A DNA stretch of 64,000 bases from contig NZ_LMWH01000105.1 of assembly GCF_001507435.1 (NCBI RefSeq), positions 62,001 through 126,000 on the forward strand, read 5' to 3'. The translations under genes and the position numbers were made by a program. Source of the DNA: Streptomyces sp. NRRL F-5122 (GTDB lineage Bacteria > Actinomycetota > Actinomycetes > Streptomycetales > Streptomycetaceae). Numbering within the stretch: the first letter of the stretch is position 1; the number at the start of each line of letters is the position of its first letter. Under the pieces are notes generated by a model. It made no database searches. It worked only from the letters and a program-made list of their open reading frames with translations, and was not told where the DNA came from. Of this stretch, positions 8,027 through 17,641 are shown piece by piece.

Positions 8027-10930
8027 TCAGCGCAGGCTGAACGTCGACAGGCGAAGATCTCCGTGCAGGACGAGGTACACGTCCCGGCGCCCCTTCGCCG
8101 CGGTCGTCAGCGGCGCCTTCACCGTCTCGTAGGCGTAGGGCGACGACGTGCCCTCGAAGTGCGCCGTGCCGGCGAGTGTGCCGGTGGGGGAGCCGAGACG
8201 GACCTCCACCGTGCCCGCCGCACCGGCGACGCGCGCGGCGAACCCGTCCGTGCCCGGCCCCAGGAGCGTGTCCGCGAACTTCAGCCACGACCCCTCCGCC
8301 GTCGCCCGCACCGCCGTTCCGCGCGCCTTCGACTCGTCCGCCAGGCTGATCCCCCGGTAGTCGTCGAAGTTCTCCGCCCGGGTCGTCCGGGAGAGGTCAC
8401 GGGGCGGGATCGTCTCCCCCCGCACCTTCAGCGACGTCCGTGCGCGGATGTCCGCCGACGACGCGCCCACCATCACGTCGTACGCCGCCGTCTCGACGAC
8501 CCACTTCGAGCGTGTGACGTCCCAGTGCGCGAGGTCCGGGGTGCGCAGTGCCAGCCGGACCGTCTTCGTCTCGCCCGGCTTCAGCGACACCCTCGAGTAC
8601 GCCTTGAGCTGCTTCAGCGGCTGCTGGTCGCGGGAGGTGCGCTGGTGGAGGTAGAGCTGCACCACCTCGTCGCCGGTCCGCCGGCCCGTGTTCGTCACCG
8701 CCACCTCGTAGCCGTCGGGGACCCGCTTCAGCTCGCCGTAGCGGAAGGACGTGTACGACAGCCCGTACCCGAAGGGGTACAGCGGCTTCCCCTCGAAGTA
8801 CTGGTACGTGCGGTCGGACTTGATGATGTCGTAGTCCAGGATCGACGGCAGATCGGACTCCGAGCGGTACCAGGTCTGGGTGAGCCTGCCCGCCGGGTTT
8901 GCGTCGCCGTACAGCACATCGGCGAGGGCGTGGCCCGTCTCCTGACCCGCGTGGGACGTCCACAGCAGGGCCGGCACCTCCTTCTGCAGGGCGCCCAGAG
9001 TGGTGGGATAGCTGTTCTCGACGATCACGACCGTCCGGGGGTTGGCCGCGCGCACCGCCCTGACCAGGGCCTCCTGCGACGGAGCAAGAGCCATGTCGGT
9101 CCGGTCGTGGGCCTCGCGCCCGTTGATCGCGGGCATCGAGCCGACCACGACGACCGCCGTGTCCTTGCCCTTCACCGCCGCCACCGCCTCGGCGGTGCCG
9201 TCGCGCACGACGTCCTTGGCGTAGTGCGCGGCCTTGTCCTTGCCGACCAGGCCGAGGGTGCCGTCGGCGCCGGCCGGGCCGAGGTAGACCGGGCTCGTCC
9301 ACCAGGACTCGCCGGTCTCGTAGCCCGCGTAGCGCAGCAGGTACGTGCCGTCGCTCTGCCGCTCGAGCGCGAACTGCTGCTGCACGAACCATCCGTTCGG
9401 CTGTGCCTGGTCGTTGACGAAGCCCGACCCGTTGTAGCCCACGTACTTGCCGTTCGCGGCCGAGCGCAGGGTCACGATCCCCGAGCCCCAGTCGAACACG
9501 TCGAACTGTGTGCCGGCCCCGGAGTCCGCCGTCTCCTTCAGGGCCGCGCCGGCGTCACCGTTCCCCGCCGTCACGTACCGGCCGGTCGCGGTGTCCTTCA
9601 GCGCGATCCGGTCCACCCCCTCGCTGCCGGCCACCGGAGCGCCGAGCTCGGCCGCGACGCCGTCCTTCGGAGTCACGGCGTACGGCAGGGTGCCGGAATA
9701 CCAGTCGGTGTAGAGGGTGTCGGAGAGCGGGCCGACCACCGCGGCGCTCCCGGACTTCCGCAGCGGCAGCGTCCCGTCGTTTCTCAGCAGCACGGTCGCC
9801 TCGGTCGCCGCTCTGCGCGCCAGCGTCCGGTGGGCCGTGCTGTTGATGACGGACGCGTCGATGTCACCGTACGGGCCGCCGCCCGGGTCGAACTCGCCGA
9901 GACGGACCCGGATGTTCAGGATGTGCCCGACGGCCTCGTCTACGTCCTTCTCCTTCAACAGGCCTGTGGACAGTGCCGACTTGATCGCTGCCGTGGTCGG
10001 TCCCGAGTCCGTGTCGTTGTCCGTGAAGCTGTCGATGCCCGCCTTCAGCGCGGCCGCGTCCGCCTCGGCCTGGGTGCCGTAGTACTTCTGGCTGCCGGTC
10101 AGGTTCCCCGGCGCGAAGGCGTCCGTCACGTTCAGCAGATCCCGTGTGGTCCAGCTGCGCACGGTGTCGTCGAGGGCCGGGTTCACCGTGTTCGGCCGGC
10201 CGTTGACGAGGTTGTACGAGGACATCACCCCGGTCGCCGCGTCCGCCTCGATCGCGGGCTTGAAGGCCTGCTCGTCGTACTCCTTCAGCACTCGCGGGCG
10301 CAGTTCGGAGGACGTGGTGTCCCGCCGCACCTCGTTGTTGTCGGCGAGGAAGTGCTTGAGCGTGGGCGCCGTCTTGAGGTGGTCCGGGTCGCCGCCGGTC
10401 AGGCCGGCGCCGTATGCGGTGGAGAGGGACCCGGTGAGGTAGGGGTCCTCGGAGTAGCCCTCCTCGTTGCGGCCCCAGCGGGGGTCGCGCAACAGGTTCA
10501 CCACCGGCGCCCACAGGTTGAGGCCCCAGCCGGCCGGGCGCTCCTGCTGGAAGCCGCGCGCCTCGTCGCCGACCGCCGAGCCGACCTGACGGATCAGCGC
10601 CGGATCCCAGGTGGAGGCCAGCCCGATCGCCTGTGGGAACACGGTCGTCCTGCCGAGCCACGCCACGCCGTGCAGGGCTTCGGTGCCGGTGCGGAACGCC
10701 TGGATGCCGAGCCGTGGGACGGCCGGCTCGTACTGGTGGAGCAGGGAGATCTTCTCGTCCGGGGTGAGGCGGGAGAGCAGGTCCTCGACGCGCCGGTCGA
10801 CGGGCAGGCGCGGGTCGCGGAAGGGATAGGCAGGGCCGTCGGCGTGCGTGGGTGCGGTGGCGCCGAGCCCCGCGATCAGGGCGAGCGTCACGACGAGGGT
10901 GGTTCTGCGTCTTCCTTCGGTGCCTTTCAT
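8027..10930 (-). CDS. Secreted glycoside hydrolase family 3 enzyme with CBM6-like C-terminus
   Basis: 967 residues. The signal peptide ends near THA (about 31). The GH3 N-terminal barrel follows (LHGVAWLGRTTVFPQAIGLASTW, NLWAPVVNLLRDPRWGRNEEGYSEDP), with the probable nucleophile D270 in LLNVTDAF. The second GH3 domain is interrupted by an inserted beta-trefoil or fascin-like module (about residues 430-550, repeated GKYV/GRYV motifs). A fibronectin-like section and a CBM6-like module (about 850-967) end the chain. It probably removes beta-linked glucose or xylose from plant oligosaccharides outside the cell. The start has AAGGAG. It is the last gene of the ABC-GH31-LacI operon, 40 nt after lacI. 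Exact substrate uncertain. Confidence 0.88.
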   Translation of the reverse strand: MKGTEGRRRTTLVVTLALIAGLGATAPTHADGPAYPFRDPRLPVDRRVEDLLSRLTPDEKISLLHQYEPAVPRLGIQAFRTGTEALHGVAWLGRTTVFPQAIGLASTWDPALIRQVGSAVGDEARGFQQERPAGWGLNLWAPVVNLLRDPRWGRNEEGYSEDPYLTGSLSTAYGAGLTGGDPDHLKTAPTLKHFLADNNEVRRDTTSSELRPRVLKEYDEQAFKPAIEADAATGVMSSYNLVNGRPNTVNPALDDTVRSWTTRDLLNVTDAFAPGNLTGSQKYYGTQAEADAAALKAGIDSFTDNDTDSGPTTAAIKSALSTGLLKEKDVDEAVGHILNIRVRLGEFDPGGGPYGDIDASVINSTAHRTLARRAATEATVLLRNDGTLPLRKSGSAAVVGPLSDTLYTDWYSGTLPYAVTPKDGVAAELGAPVAGSEGVDRIALKDTATGRYVTAGNGDAGAALKETADSGAGTQFDVFDWGSGIVTLRSAANGKYVGYNGSGFVNDQAQPNGWFVQQQFALERQSDGTYLLRYAGYETGESWWTSPVYLGPAGADGTLGLVGKDKAAHYAKDVVRDGTAEAVAAVKGKDTAVVVVGSMPAINGREAHDRTDMALAPSQEALVRAVRAANPRTVVIVENSYPTTLGALQKEVPALLWTSHAGQETGHALADVLYGDANPAGRLTQTWYRSESDLPSILDYDIIKSDRTYQYFEGKPLYPFGYGLSYTSFRYGELKRVPDGYEVAVTNTGRRTGDEVVQLYLHQRTSRDQQPLKQLKAYSRVSLKPGETKTVRLALRTPDLAHWDVTRSKWVVETAAYDVMVGASSADIRARTSLKVRGETIPPRDLSRTTRAENFDDYRGISLADESKARGTAVRATAEGSWLKFADTLLGPGTDGFAARVAGAAGTVEVRLGSPTGTLAGTAHFEGTSSPYAYETVKAPLTTAAKGRRDVYLVLHGDLRLSTFSLR

Positions 10931-10970
10931 CTCAGGGCTCCTTCGAGTAGGGCCGTGCAGGTGAGGGGTC

Positions 10971-11981
10971 TCAGGACGCGTTGCGTGGTGCGGTGCTGGC
11001 GCGGTCCGTCAGGCGCGGCGGCAGGAGCGTCGCCTCGGAGACGGCCGCGCCGTCCAGCTTCTTCGTCAGCAGTTCCACGGCCCGTGCGCCCAGCTCGGCG
11101 GACGGCAGGGCGACCGAGGTGACCGGGACGCGCAGGGACTCGGCCAGCTCGTCGGGACAGATCGCGATGATCGACAGATCGCCTGGGACACGCAGTCCCA
11201 GCTGTTCGAAGGCCTCGATCAGCGGCTCCAGGACCGCCTCGTTGTGGACGACGACCCCGGTCAGCGCGGGCTGTTCGCTCAGCAGCCGTTCGGCGACCCG
11301 GCGGGCGGCACCCGGCGCCGCCTCGCACGGACGGACACAGGACGACATCCCGTTGCGGTCGGCGGATGCCGTGAACCCCTGCACCACCCGCTGGGCGAAC
11401 GCGGTCTCCCGCACATAGACCTCGGGCGGTGAGCCGACCAGCGCCACGACCTGGTGGCCGAGCCGGGCGAGCCGCTCCACGCACAGCTCGCCCGCCGCCC
11501 TGAAGTCGAGGTCGATGCAGGTGAGACCGTCGGGCTCCTGCGGGAACCCGATCATCACCGAGGGCCGGTCGAGTGACCGCAGCAACGGCAGCCGGGGGTC
11601 GCGCAGCTGGACGTCCATGACGATCAGGGCGTCCACCAGCGCCGTGTCCGCGACGCGCCGGAGCCCCTCCTCGCCCTCCTCCTGGGTGAGCAGCAGCACG
11701 TCGTGGTCGTGGCCGCGTGCGGTGGTCACCACCGACACCGCGAACTGCATCACCACCGGGACATGGATGCCGGCCCGCAGGGGGACGACCAGCGCGAGAA
11801 CGTTCGACCTGCTGCTGGCCAGCGCCCGCGCGCCGGCGTGCGGGCGGTAGCCCAATTCGCGGATGGACGACTCGATGCGCTGCCGGGTCATCTGCGAGAT
11901 GGGGCGCTTGCCGCTCAGCGCGTACGAGACGGTGCTGGGCGACACACCCGCGTGCCGCGCCACATCCGTGATCTTCACCAT
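10971..11981 (-). CDS. LacI family transcriptional regulator
   Basis: 336 residues. The N-terminal HTH (ITDVARHAGVSPSTVSYALSG) and hinge (RALASS) are typical, followed by a periplasmic-binding-type sensor domain. It lies inside the sugar operon between the GH31 and GH3 genes, with only 2 nt from the GH31 stop. It most likely represses its own operon until the transported sugar binds. Palindromic sites upstream of the binding-protein gene (17376-17413) are the obvious operators. The effector is unknown; a xylose-containing oligosaccharide would fit the enzymes. Confidence 0.92.
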   Translation of the reverse strand: MVKITDVARHAGVSPSTVSYALSGKRPISQMTRQRIESSIRELGYRPHAGARALASSRSNVLALVVPLRAGIHVPVVMQFAVSVVTTARGHDHDVLLLTQEEGEEGLRRVADTALVDALIVMDVQLRDPRLPLLRSLDRPSVMIGFPQEPDGLTCIDLDFRAAGELCVERLARLGHQVVALVGSPPEVYVRETAFAQRVVQGFTASADRNGMSSCVRPCEAAPGAARRVAERLLSEQPALTGVVVHNEAVLEPLIEAFEQLGLRVPGDLSIIAICPDELAESLRVPVTSVALPSAELGARAVELLTKKLDGAAVSEATLLPPRLTDRASTAPRNAS

Positions 11982-11983
11982 GG

Positions 11984-14236
11984 TCAGCCCAGTTCCAGGG
12001 AGAGGAACCCGGTGCCCGCGGCCGCCCGTACGACACGGTCCCCGCAGGCCAGCGCCCAGGGGGCCGCAGGATCACTGCTGGAGGCCCGCAGTGTGTCCCC
12101 CTCCCGGACGACGGTGAAGGTCACGTCCCCGACCGGCACCGTCACCCGTGCCCCGCGCCCGAGGCCGTAGGCATGCAGGGTGACCCCGTCCGCGTAGGGG
12201 TAGTCGGGCCGGTCGTCCACCGCGCCCATCGGGATCACCGCACCGGGCCTCACCAGCAGCGGCATGCTGGAGAAACCGTGCCGCTCGCGGACCCAGCGCG
12301 GCCCGGTGACCGTCCGCCCGTCGAGCAGATGGGTCCACTCGCCCTCGGGCACGTAGTACGAGACGTCCCCCTCGTCGCTGAAGACCGGCGCGACCAGCAG
12401 GTCGGAACCGAGCATGTACTGCCGCTCCAGATGTGCGCACCCGGGGTCGTCCGGGAACTCCAGCACCATCGACCGCATCATCGGCACGCCGTCGGTGTGG
12501 GCGGTGCGCGCGGTCTCGTACAGATACGGCATCAGGCGCAGCTTCAGCCGGGTGAACAGGCGCAGGACGTCGACGGCCTCCTCGTCGAAGAGCCAGGGCA
12601 CCCGGTAGGACGAGGAGCCGTGCAGCCGGCTGTGCGAGGACATCAGCCCGAAGGCGAGCCACCGTTTGAACAGCGCCGCGCTGGGCGTGCCCTCGAAGCC
12701 GCCGATGTCATGGCTCCAGAACCCGAAGCCGGACATGCCGAGACTGAGCCCGCCGCGCAGCGACTCGGCCATCGACTCGTACGTGGCCTCGCAGTCGCCA
12801 CCCCAGTGGACGGGGAAGTGCTGGCTGCCCGCCGTGGCCGAGCGCGCGAAGACGACGGCCTCGCCCTCTCCGCGGTGCTTGCGCAGCACGTCGAAGACGG
12901 TGCGGTTGTACAGGTACGTGTAGTAGTTGTGCATCCGCTCGGGGTCCGAGCCGTCCGCGTACGCCACGTCCACCGGGATGCGCTCGCCGAAGTCGGTCTT
13001 GAAGCAGTCCACGCCCTGCGCCAGCAGCGCCTCCAGTTTGGCGGCGTACCAGTCGCGCGCGGCCGGGCTGGTGAAGTCGACGAGTGCCATGCCCGGCTGC
13101 CACAGGTCCCACTGCCACACACTGCCGTCCGGGCGGCGCAGCAGATGGCCGAGGGCCTTGCCCTCGGCGAAGAGCGGCGAGCGCTGGGCGATGTACGGGT
13201 TGATCCAGACGCAGATGTGCAGGCCCTTGTCCTTGAGCCGGGACAGCATGCCTTCGGGGTCCGGGAACACGCGCGGATCCCACCGGAAGTCGCACCAGTT
13301 GAACTCGCGCATCCAGAAGCAGTCGAAGTGGAAGACGGACAGGGGAAGTTCGCGCTCCTTCATGCCGTCGATGAAGGAGGTGACGGTGCCCTCGTCGTAG
13401 GAGGTGGTGAAGGACGTGGACAGCCACAGGCCGAAGGACCAGGCGGGCGGCAGGGCGGGGCGGCCGGTGAGGGCCGTGTACTTGCGCAGGATCTCCTTCG
13501 GGGTCGGGCCGTAGACGACGTAGTACGTCAGCTGCTGACCCTCCACGCTGAACTGGACCCGGGACACCGCCTCCGAGCCGACCTCGAAGGACACCTTGCC
13601 CGGGTGGTCGACGAAGACCCCGTAGCCCGCGTCTGTCAGATAGAACGGGACGTTCTTGTAGGCCTGTTCGGTCGCCGTGCCGCCGTCGGCGTTCCACATG
13701 TCGACGACCTGGCCGTTCTTCCGCAGCGGCCCGAAGCGTTCGCCGAGGCCGTACACTGAGGCCCCGACGCCGAGGTTCAGCTGTTCGCGCAGATAGTGGG
13801 CGCCGCCGGGGTCCCGCATGATGCCCATGCCCTTGGGTCCGCTGGTGGTCAGGGTGCGTCCGTGGGCCAGGAAGTCGATCCGCCAGCGGCCGGTGCGGGC
13901 GACCCGTACCGACAGGGCGCCCGAGGTGAGGGTGGCGTGGTCCTCGTCGTACTCCGTGTGCGGTGCGAAGCCGTCCTCCGCCCGCACCTCGAAACGGGGG
14001 CCCCGGGGCTGCTCGCCCTCGAAGTGGGTGAAGGTGACGCCGATGACGTCCGGCATCGGCGCGTGCGCGCTGATCGTCACGACCGGTCCCTTCAACAGGT
14101 CGCCGCGGTGGCGGATGGGCTGCGTCGGCGCGTGGATCTCCAGTGCCCCCGGGGAGGCGGTCACATCGAGGACCTCCACCGGGTGGGCCGCGGTGACGCC
14201 TTCGCGCAGCAGCCAGTAGCCGTCGGTGAACTTCAA
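11984..14236 (-). CDS. Alpha-xylosidase, glycoside hydrolase family 31 (YicI type)
   Basis: 750 residues, cytoplasmic (no signal peptide). It resembles E. coli YicI throughout. The nucleophile is D415 in KTDFGERIP and the acid/base is D481 in WGGDCEATYESMAESLRGG, almost the same numbers as YicI (416, 482). The family releases alpha-linked xylose from isoprimeverose and xyloglucan fragments. The TTG start is preferred because AGGGGG precedes it and the protein then begins KFTDGYWLL like YicI; the longer frame overlaps the permease gene. It would act on sugars brought in by the adjacent ABC system. Confidence 0.92.
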   Translation of the reverse strand: MKFTDGYWLLREGVTAAHPVEVLDVTASPGALEIHAPTQPIRHRGDLLKGPVVTISAHAPMPDVIGVTFTHFEGEQPRGPRFEVRAEDGFAPHTEYDEDHATLTSGALSVRVARTGRWRIDFLAHGRTLTTSGPKGMGIMRDPGGAHYLREQLNLGVGASVYGLGERFGPLRKNGQVVDMWNADGGTATEQAYKNVPFYLTDAGYGVFVDHPGKVSFEVGSEAVSRVQFSVEGQQLTYYVVYGPTPKEILRKYTALTGRPALPPAWSFGLWLSTSFTTSYDEGTVTSFIDGMKERELPLSVFHFDCFWMREFNWCDFRWDPRVFPDPEGMLSRLKDKGLHICVWINPYIAQRSPLFAEGKALGHLLRRPDGSVWQWDLWQPGMALVDFTSPAARDWYAAKLEALLAQGVDCFKTDFGERIPVDVAYADGSDPERMHNYYTYLYNRTVFDVLRKHRGEGEAVVFARSATAGSQHFPVHWGGDCEATYESMAESLRGGLSLGMSGFGFWSHDIGGFEGTPSAALFKRWLAFGLMSSHSRLHGSSSYRVPWLFDEEAVDVLRLFTRLKLRLMPYLYETARTAHTDGVPMMRSMVLEFPDDPGCAHLERQYMLGSDLLVAPVFSDEGDVSYYVPEGEWTHLLDGRTVTGPRWVRERHGFSSMPLLVRPGAVIPMGAVDDRPDYPYADGVTLHAYGLGRGARVTVPVGDVTFTVVREGDTLRASSSDPAAPWALACGDRVVRAAAGTGFLSLELG

Positions 14237-14247
14237 GCGCGTACCCC

Positions 14248-15072
14248 CTACTTGACGGCACCCACGGCGATGCCGCGGGTGAGAGTCCGCTGGAAGACGA
14301 GGAAGAAGACGAGTGCGGGCAGGACGCCCAGCAGGGCCGCCGCATTGGTCATCGTGGCGTCCATCAGCCGCTGGCCCTGGAGCACGCCGAGCGCCACCGA
14401 CACCGTCTGGTTGTCGTTGGAGATCAGCATGACCAGCGGGAGCAGGAACTCGTTCCACGTCCAGATGAAGAAGAAGACGAGCAGCACGCCGATGGTGGGG
14501 CGGCTGACCGGGACCACGATGCGCCACAGCACCTGCCACCGGTTCGCCCCGTCGATCCGGGCCGCCTCGATGATCTCGCGCGGGAACTGCCCGAGGACGG
14601 AGGAGAGCAGATAGGTGCCGAAGGCGGACTGGATCACCGTGAAGACGATGATCACGCTCAGCCGTGTGTCATAGAGGCCGACCTGCTTGCTGAGGTAGTA
14701 CAGCGGATAGACCAGCGCCTCCTGCGGCAGCACGTTGGCCAGCACGAAGAAGGCCAGCACCCAGGTGCGGCCCTTGATGCGGCCGATGCCGATCGCGTAG
14801 GCGTTGAGGATCGACAGAACCGCGGCGAGAACCGCGACACAGCCGCTGATCAGTACCGAGTTGAGGAGCTTCTGGCTGTAGTCCACGCGCTGCCAGAAGT
14901 CCTTGAGACCGTCGACGTAGAAGCCCCCCGGCAGGCTCAGCGGGCCGTGCTGGGAGTATTCGGCGGGCGACTTGAAGGCGTTGACCGCGACGATGAGGAA
15001 CGGCAGCACCATGAACAGGGCCGCCAGGCAGAGGGCGACGAGCACGGGGTAGCGGCGTAGGGCGGTGGTCAT
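14248..15072 (-). CDS. Carbohydrate ABC transporter permease (MalG type)
   Basis: 274 residues, about six TM helices, with the cytoplasmic EAA loop (EAARIDGANRWQVLWRIVVP) that contacts the ATPase. Its ATG overlaps the stop of the preceding permease gene by 4 nt (ATGA), so the two are translationally coupled. The frame is open further upstream but inside the other permease. No ATPase gene occurs in the operon; in Streptomyces the shared ATPase MsiK usually serves such importers (family knowledge). Confidence 0.93.
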   Translation of the reverse strand: MTTALRRYPVLVALCLAALFMVLPFLIVAVNAFKSPAEYSQHGPLSLPGGFYVDGLKDFWQRVDYSQKLLNSVLISGCVAVLAAVLSILNAYAIGIGRIKGRTWVLAFFVLANVLPQEALVYPLYYLSKQVGLYDTRLSVIIVFTVIQSAFGTYLLSSVLGQFPREIIEAARIDGANRWQVLWRIVVPVSRPTIGVLLVFFFIWTWNEFLLPLVMLISNDNQTVSVALGVLQGQRLMDATMTNAAALLGVLPALVFFLVFQRTLTRGIAVGAVK

Positions 15073-16031
15073 GCGCGGACCCCTTCCTCGGCGTCCTCGG
15101 CGCGGGTCTGAAGCCTCAGGCCCACCAGGGAGAGCAGCAGGATGATCACGGTCAGCACGGTGGAGATCGCGGCGCCGTAACCGACCTGGGTCTTCTCGAA
15201 GAACGTGGTGAAGGAGAAGTACGACGGGACGTCGGTCGCGCCGCCCGGGCCGCCCTTGGTCAGCACATAGACCGCCCCGAAGACCTTGAGCGCGGCGATC
15301 GTGCACCAGGTCAGCACCACCGAGATCTCGGGCCTGATCTGCGGCAGCGTGATGTGCCAGAAGCGGCGCCACCAGCCCGCGCCGTCCAGTTCGGCTGCCT
15401 CGTACAGTTGCGGGTCGACGCGCTGGAGACCCGCCATGAAGACGACGAGCGGGAAGCCGATCTGCACCCACACCATCACCCCCATGACGCTGTAGAGGGC
15501 GATGTCCGGATCACCGAGCCAGTCCTGCTGCCAGGAGCCGAGCCCGATCGCCTTCAGCAGCGCGTTCAGGGCGCCGTTGTCGGGTGCGAGGATCCAGCTC
15601 CAGACGATGCCGGCGACCGCGATGGGCAGCACCTGCGGGAGGTAGAAGCAGGCGCGGAGCACGGCGGCGGTCTTCGTGCCGAAATGCTTGCCGATGTAGT
15701 CGAACAGCGCCGCGGCCAGGACGAGTCCGACCACCGTCGGTACGACGGCCATGGCGACGACCATGAACAGGCTGTGCCGGAAGGACGCCCAGAACTCGCC
15801 GTCGTCCATCAGCTCGCGGTAGTTGGCGAGCCCGGACCACTTCGGCGAGCCGACGCCGCTCCACTCGGTGAAGCTCACACCCGTGTTCATCAGGAACGGG
15901 ACGACGACCACGACGAGAAAGGTGAGCACGCCGGGGAGCAGGAAGAGGGCGTACGAGGTGCGCGGGCGGCGCGGGCCGGTGTGCGGCTGTCTGCCGACGG
16001 CCCGCGCGCCCCGTTCGACGGTGACCGTCAT
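15069..16031 (-). CDS. Carbohydrate ABC transporter permease (MalF type)
   Basis: 320 residues with an N-terminal basic stretch, about six TM helices, and an EAA-type loop (EAAELDGAGWWRRFWHITLP). It forms the membrane channel with the MalG-type partner. Its start overlaps the stop of the binding-protein gene by 4 nt. Confidence 0.93.
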   Translation of the reverse strand: MTVTVERGARAVGRQPHTGPRRPRTSYALFLLPGVLTFLVVVVVPFLMNTGVSFTEWSGVGSPKWSGLANYRELMDDGEFWASFRHSLFMVVAMAVVPTVVGLVLAAALFDYIGKHFGTKTAAVLRACFYLPQVLPIAVAGIVWSWILAPDNGALNALLKAIGLGSWQQDWLGDPDIALYSVMGVMVWVQIGFPLVVFMAGLQRVDPQLYEAAELDGAGWWRRFWHITLPQIRPEISVVLTWCTIAALKVFGAVYVLTKGGPGGATDVPSYFSFTTFFEKTQVGYGAAISTVLTVIILLLSLVGLRLQTRAEDAEEGVRA

Positions 16032-17323
16032 TGCTGCGGCACGCCCTTGTCGTACGCCTGCTGCACATGGTCGAGGAAGTCGTCCGGCTTCTCGCTGCCC
16101 GTGATCAGCTTCTGGGTCTCGGAGACGAGGACGTCGTAGAAGCCGGGGACGGGCCAGTCGGGGTAGAAGGCCAGGCCGTCACGGTCGGACAGGGTGTTGA
16201 AGTTCGAGATGAGGGTCCCCGCCTGCGGGTCCGTGATGGCGGACGCGTCTGCGGCGACGGGCACGCCGCCCTTGTTGCCCAGCAGGTTCTGGATCTTCTT
16301 GGACATGGTGATGTCGATGAAGTCGTAGGCGAGGTCCTTGTTCTTCGCGCCCTTGGGGACGACCCACAGGTTGCCGCCGGAGCCGAGGGTCAGGTTCGAG
16401 CCGGGCCACAGCATGGTGCCCCAGTCGAACTTGTTCTCCGCCTTGAAGCGGCCGTACCACCAGCTGCCGCTGAACAGGATGGGGTTCTTGCCCTGGATGA
16501 AGGCGACGCCGGCGTCCTCGGCCTTGGCGCCGCTGGACGTCTTGCCGATGTAGCCCTTCTTCACCCAGTCGGCGAAGGTGGTGGCGCCGTACGTCCAGGC
16601 GGCGTCGTGGAAGTCGGGCTTGCCCTTGTAGAGCTCGTAGGAGTCGACCCAGGAGCGGTCGGCCTTGGACAGGGCCAGCTGGTAGAGGTACTGCTGGGCC
16701 GGGTACTCGGCGCCGGCGTTGGCGAGCGGGGTGACGCCCTTGGCGACGAAGGTGTCCATGGCGGCGGTGAGGTCGTCGAACGTCTTCGGCTCGGCGATGC
16801 CGTACTTCTTGAAGAGGTCCTTGTTGTAGAAGACCATGGTGTATTCGGCGTAATTGGGTATTCCGTACCACTTCCCGGACCCCATGACGCCGTTCGCGTC
16901 GTACTGACTGGTGGTCTTGACGCCCGCGCTGAGCATCTTGTCCCAGCCGTGCTCGGTGACCACAGGGGTCAGATCGGTGAGGAGCCCCTGCTTGGAGAGC
17001 AGGCCCGCCGTCGCGTTGCCCTTGTTGTACTCCATGAGATCGGGCGCGTCGGAGGAGTTGAGGACCATGGGCGCCGTCTTCTGGATCTGTTCGAAGCCCT
17101 TCTCCTCGAACTTCACCTTCACGCCCGGGTGTTTCGCCTCGAACTCCTTGATGGCCTCGTTCCAGGCGATGCCCATCGCACTGTTCGGGGCCTCGTAGTG
17201 CCACAGTTTCAGCGTCTTGCCGTCGGAGGATCCGCTGTCCGAGCCGCCGCAGGAGGCCAGGAGCAGGGATCCGGTCAGGACCGCCGCCGCCGTCGCCACC
17301 ACACGCCTTCGTGCCGTCAACAT
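16028..17323 (-). CDS. Sugar-binding lipoprotein of ABC importer
   Basis: 431 residues. A type II signal peptide with lipobox LLLASC places the protein outside the membrane as a lipoprotein. The rest matches family 1 extracellular solute-binding proteins (SGSWWYGRFK, NKGGVPVAAD). The ATG at 17323 is chosen because GGAGG lies 7 nt upstream. It is the first gene of the six-gene sugar operon. The substrate is probably a xylose-containing oligosaccharide, inferred from the GH31 and GH3 enzymes. Confidence 0.93.
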   Translation of the reverse strand: MLTARRRVVATAAAVLTGSLLLASCGGSDSGSSDGKTLKLWHYEAPNSAMGIAWNEAIKEFEAKHPGVKVKFEEKGFEQIQKTAPMVLNSSDAPDLMEYNKGNATAGLLSKQGLLTDLTPVVTEHGWDKMLSAGVKTTSQYDANGVMGSGKWYGIPNYAEYTMVFYNKDLFKKYGIAEPKTFDDLTAAMDTFVAKGVTPLANAGAEYPAQQYLYQLALSKADRSWVDSYELYKGKPDFHDAAWTYGATTFADWVKKGYIGKTSSGAKAEDAGVAFIQGKNPILFSGSWWYGRFKAENKFDWGTMLWPGSNLTLGSGGNLWVVPKGAKNKDLAYDFIDITMSKKIQNLLGNKGGVPVAADASAITDPQAGTLISNFNTLSDRDGLAFYPDWPVPGFYDVLVSETQKLITGSEKPDDFLDHVQQAYDKGVPQQ

Positions 17324-17375
17324 CCAGTGCCTCCAGGGGAGTCGGATGGGGGTCTGGGGTGCCACGCAACCGTCG

Positions 17376-17389
17376 TCGAATCGTTTCGA
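17376..17389. promoter_or_regulatory. LacI-type operator, imperfect
   Basis: TCGAATCGTTTCGA matches its reverse complement at 12 of 14 positions and shares the TCGAA/TTCGA arms of the neighbouring perfect site. Confidence 0.5.
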
Positions 17390-17397
17390 TGCGTGAC

Positions 17398-17413
17398 GTC
17401 GAAGCGCTTCGAC
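17398..17413. promoter_or_regulatory. LacI-type operator, perfect palindrome
   Basis: GTCGAAGCGCTTCGAC is a perfect 16-nt palindrome with a central CG as in LacI/GalR operators, 75 nt before the first gene of the operon. Confidence 0.6.
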
Positions 17414-17641
17414 GGGGGAAGGTATGTGGGGGCTCCGGTCGCGTCAATGGGCGGCGCACGAATCAGCGGAGATTCGCCGCGCCGCCGAGCGCCGTCGCGG
17501 AGTGCCGGCGGGAGTCCACGGGACGGTGAACACCCGGCCCGCACACCGTCGCGATCAGCGGAGCGGGCCGCCGGGGGGTGTCGGTACGGCGAGGCCGGTG
17601 GTCGGTCGTCCAGGTGGGGCGCGGCCCGGCGCGGGGTTTCG

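Larger units (their letters stand above)
17324..17641. other. Regulatory region upstream of the sugar operon
   Basis: 318 bases without a gene. The part next to the binding-protein start holds two LacI-type palindromes (17376-17389 and 17398-17413). The rest is the 3' flank of the MFS gene; no clear terminator was found. Confidence 0.6.

Noticed and set aside
7925..11122. 1065-codon plus-strand open frame
   Set aside because: It is the complement of the GH3 gene, which has a signal peptide, family motifs and AAGGAG; the plus frame shows none.
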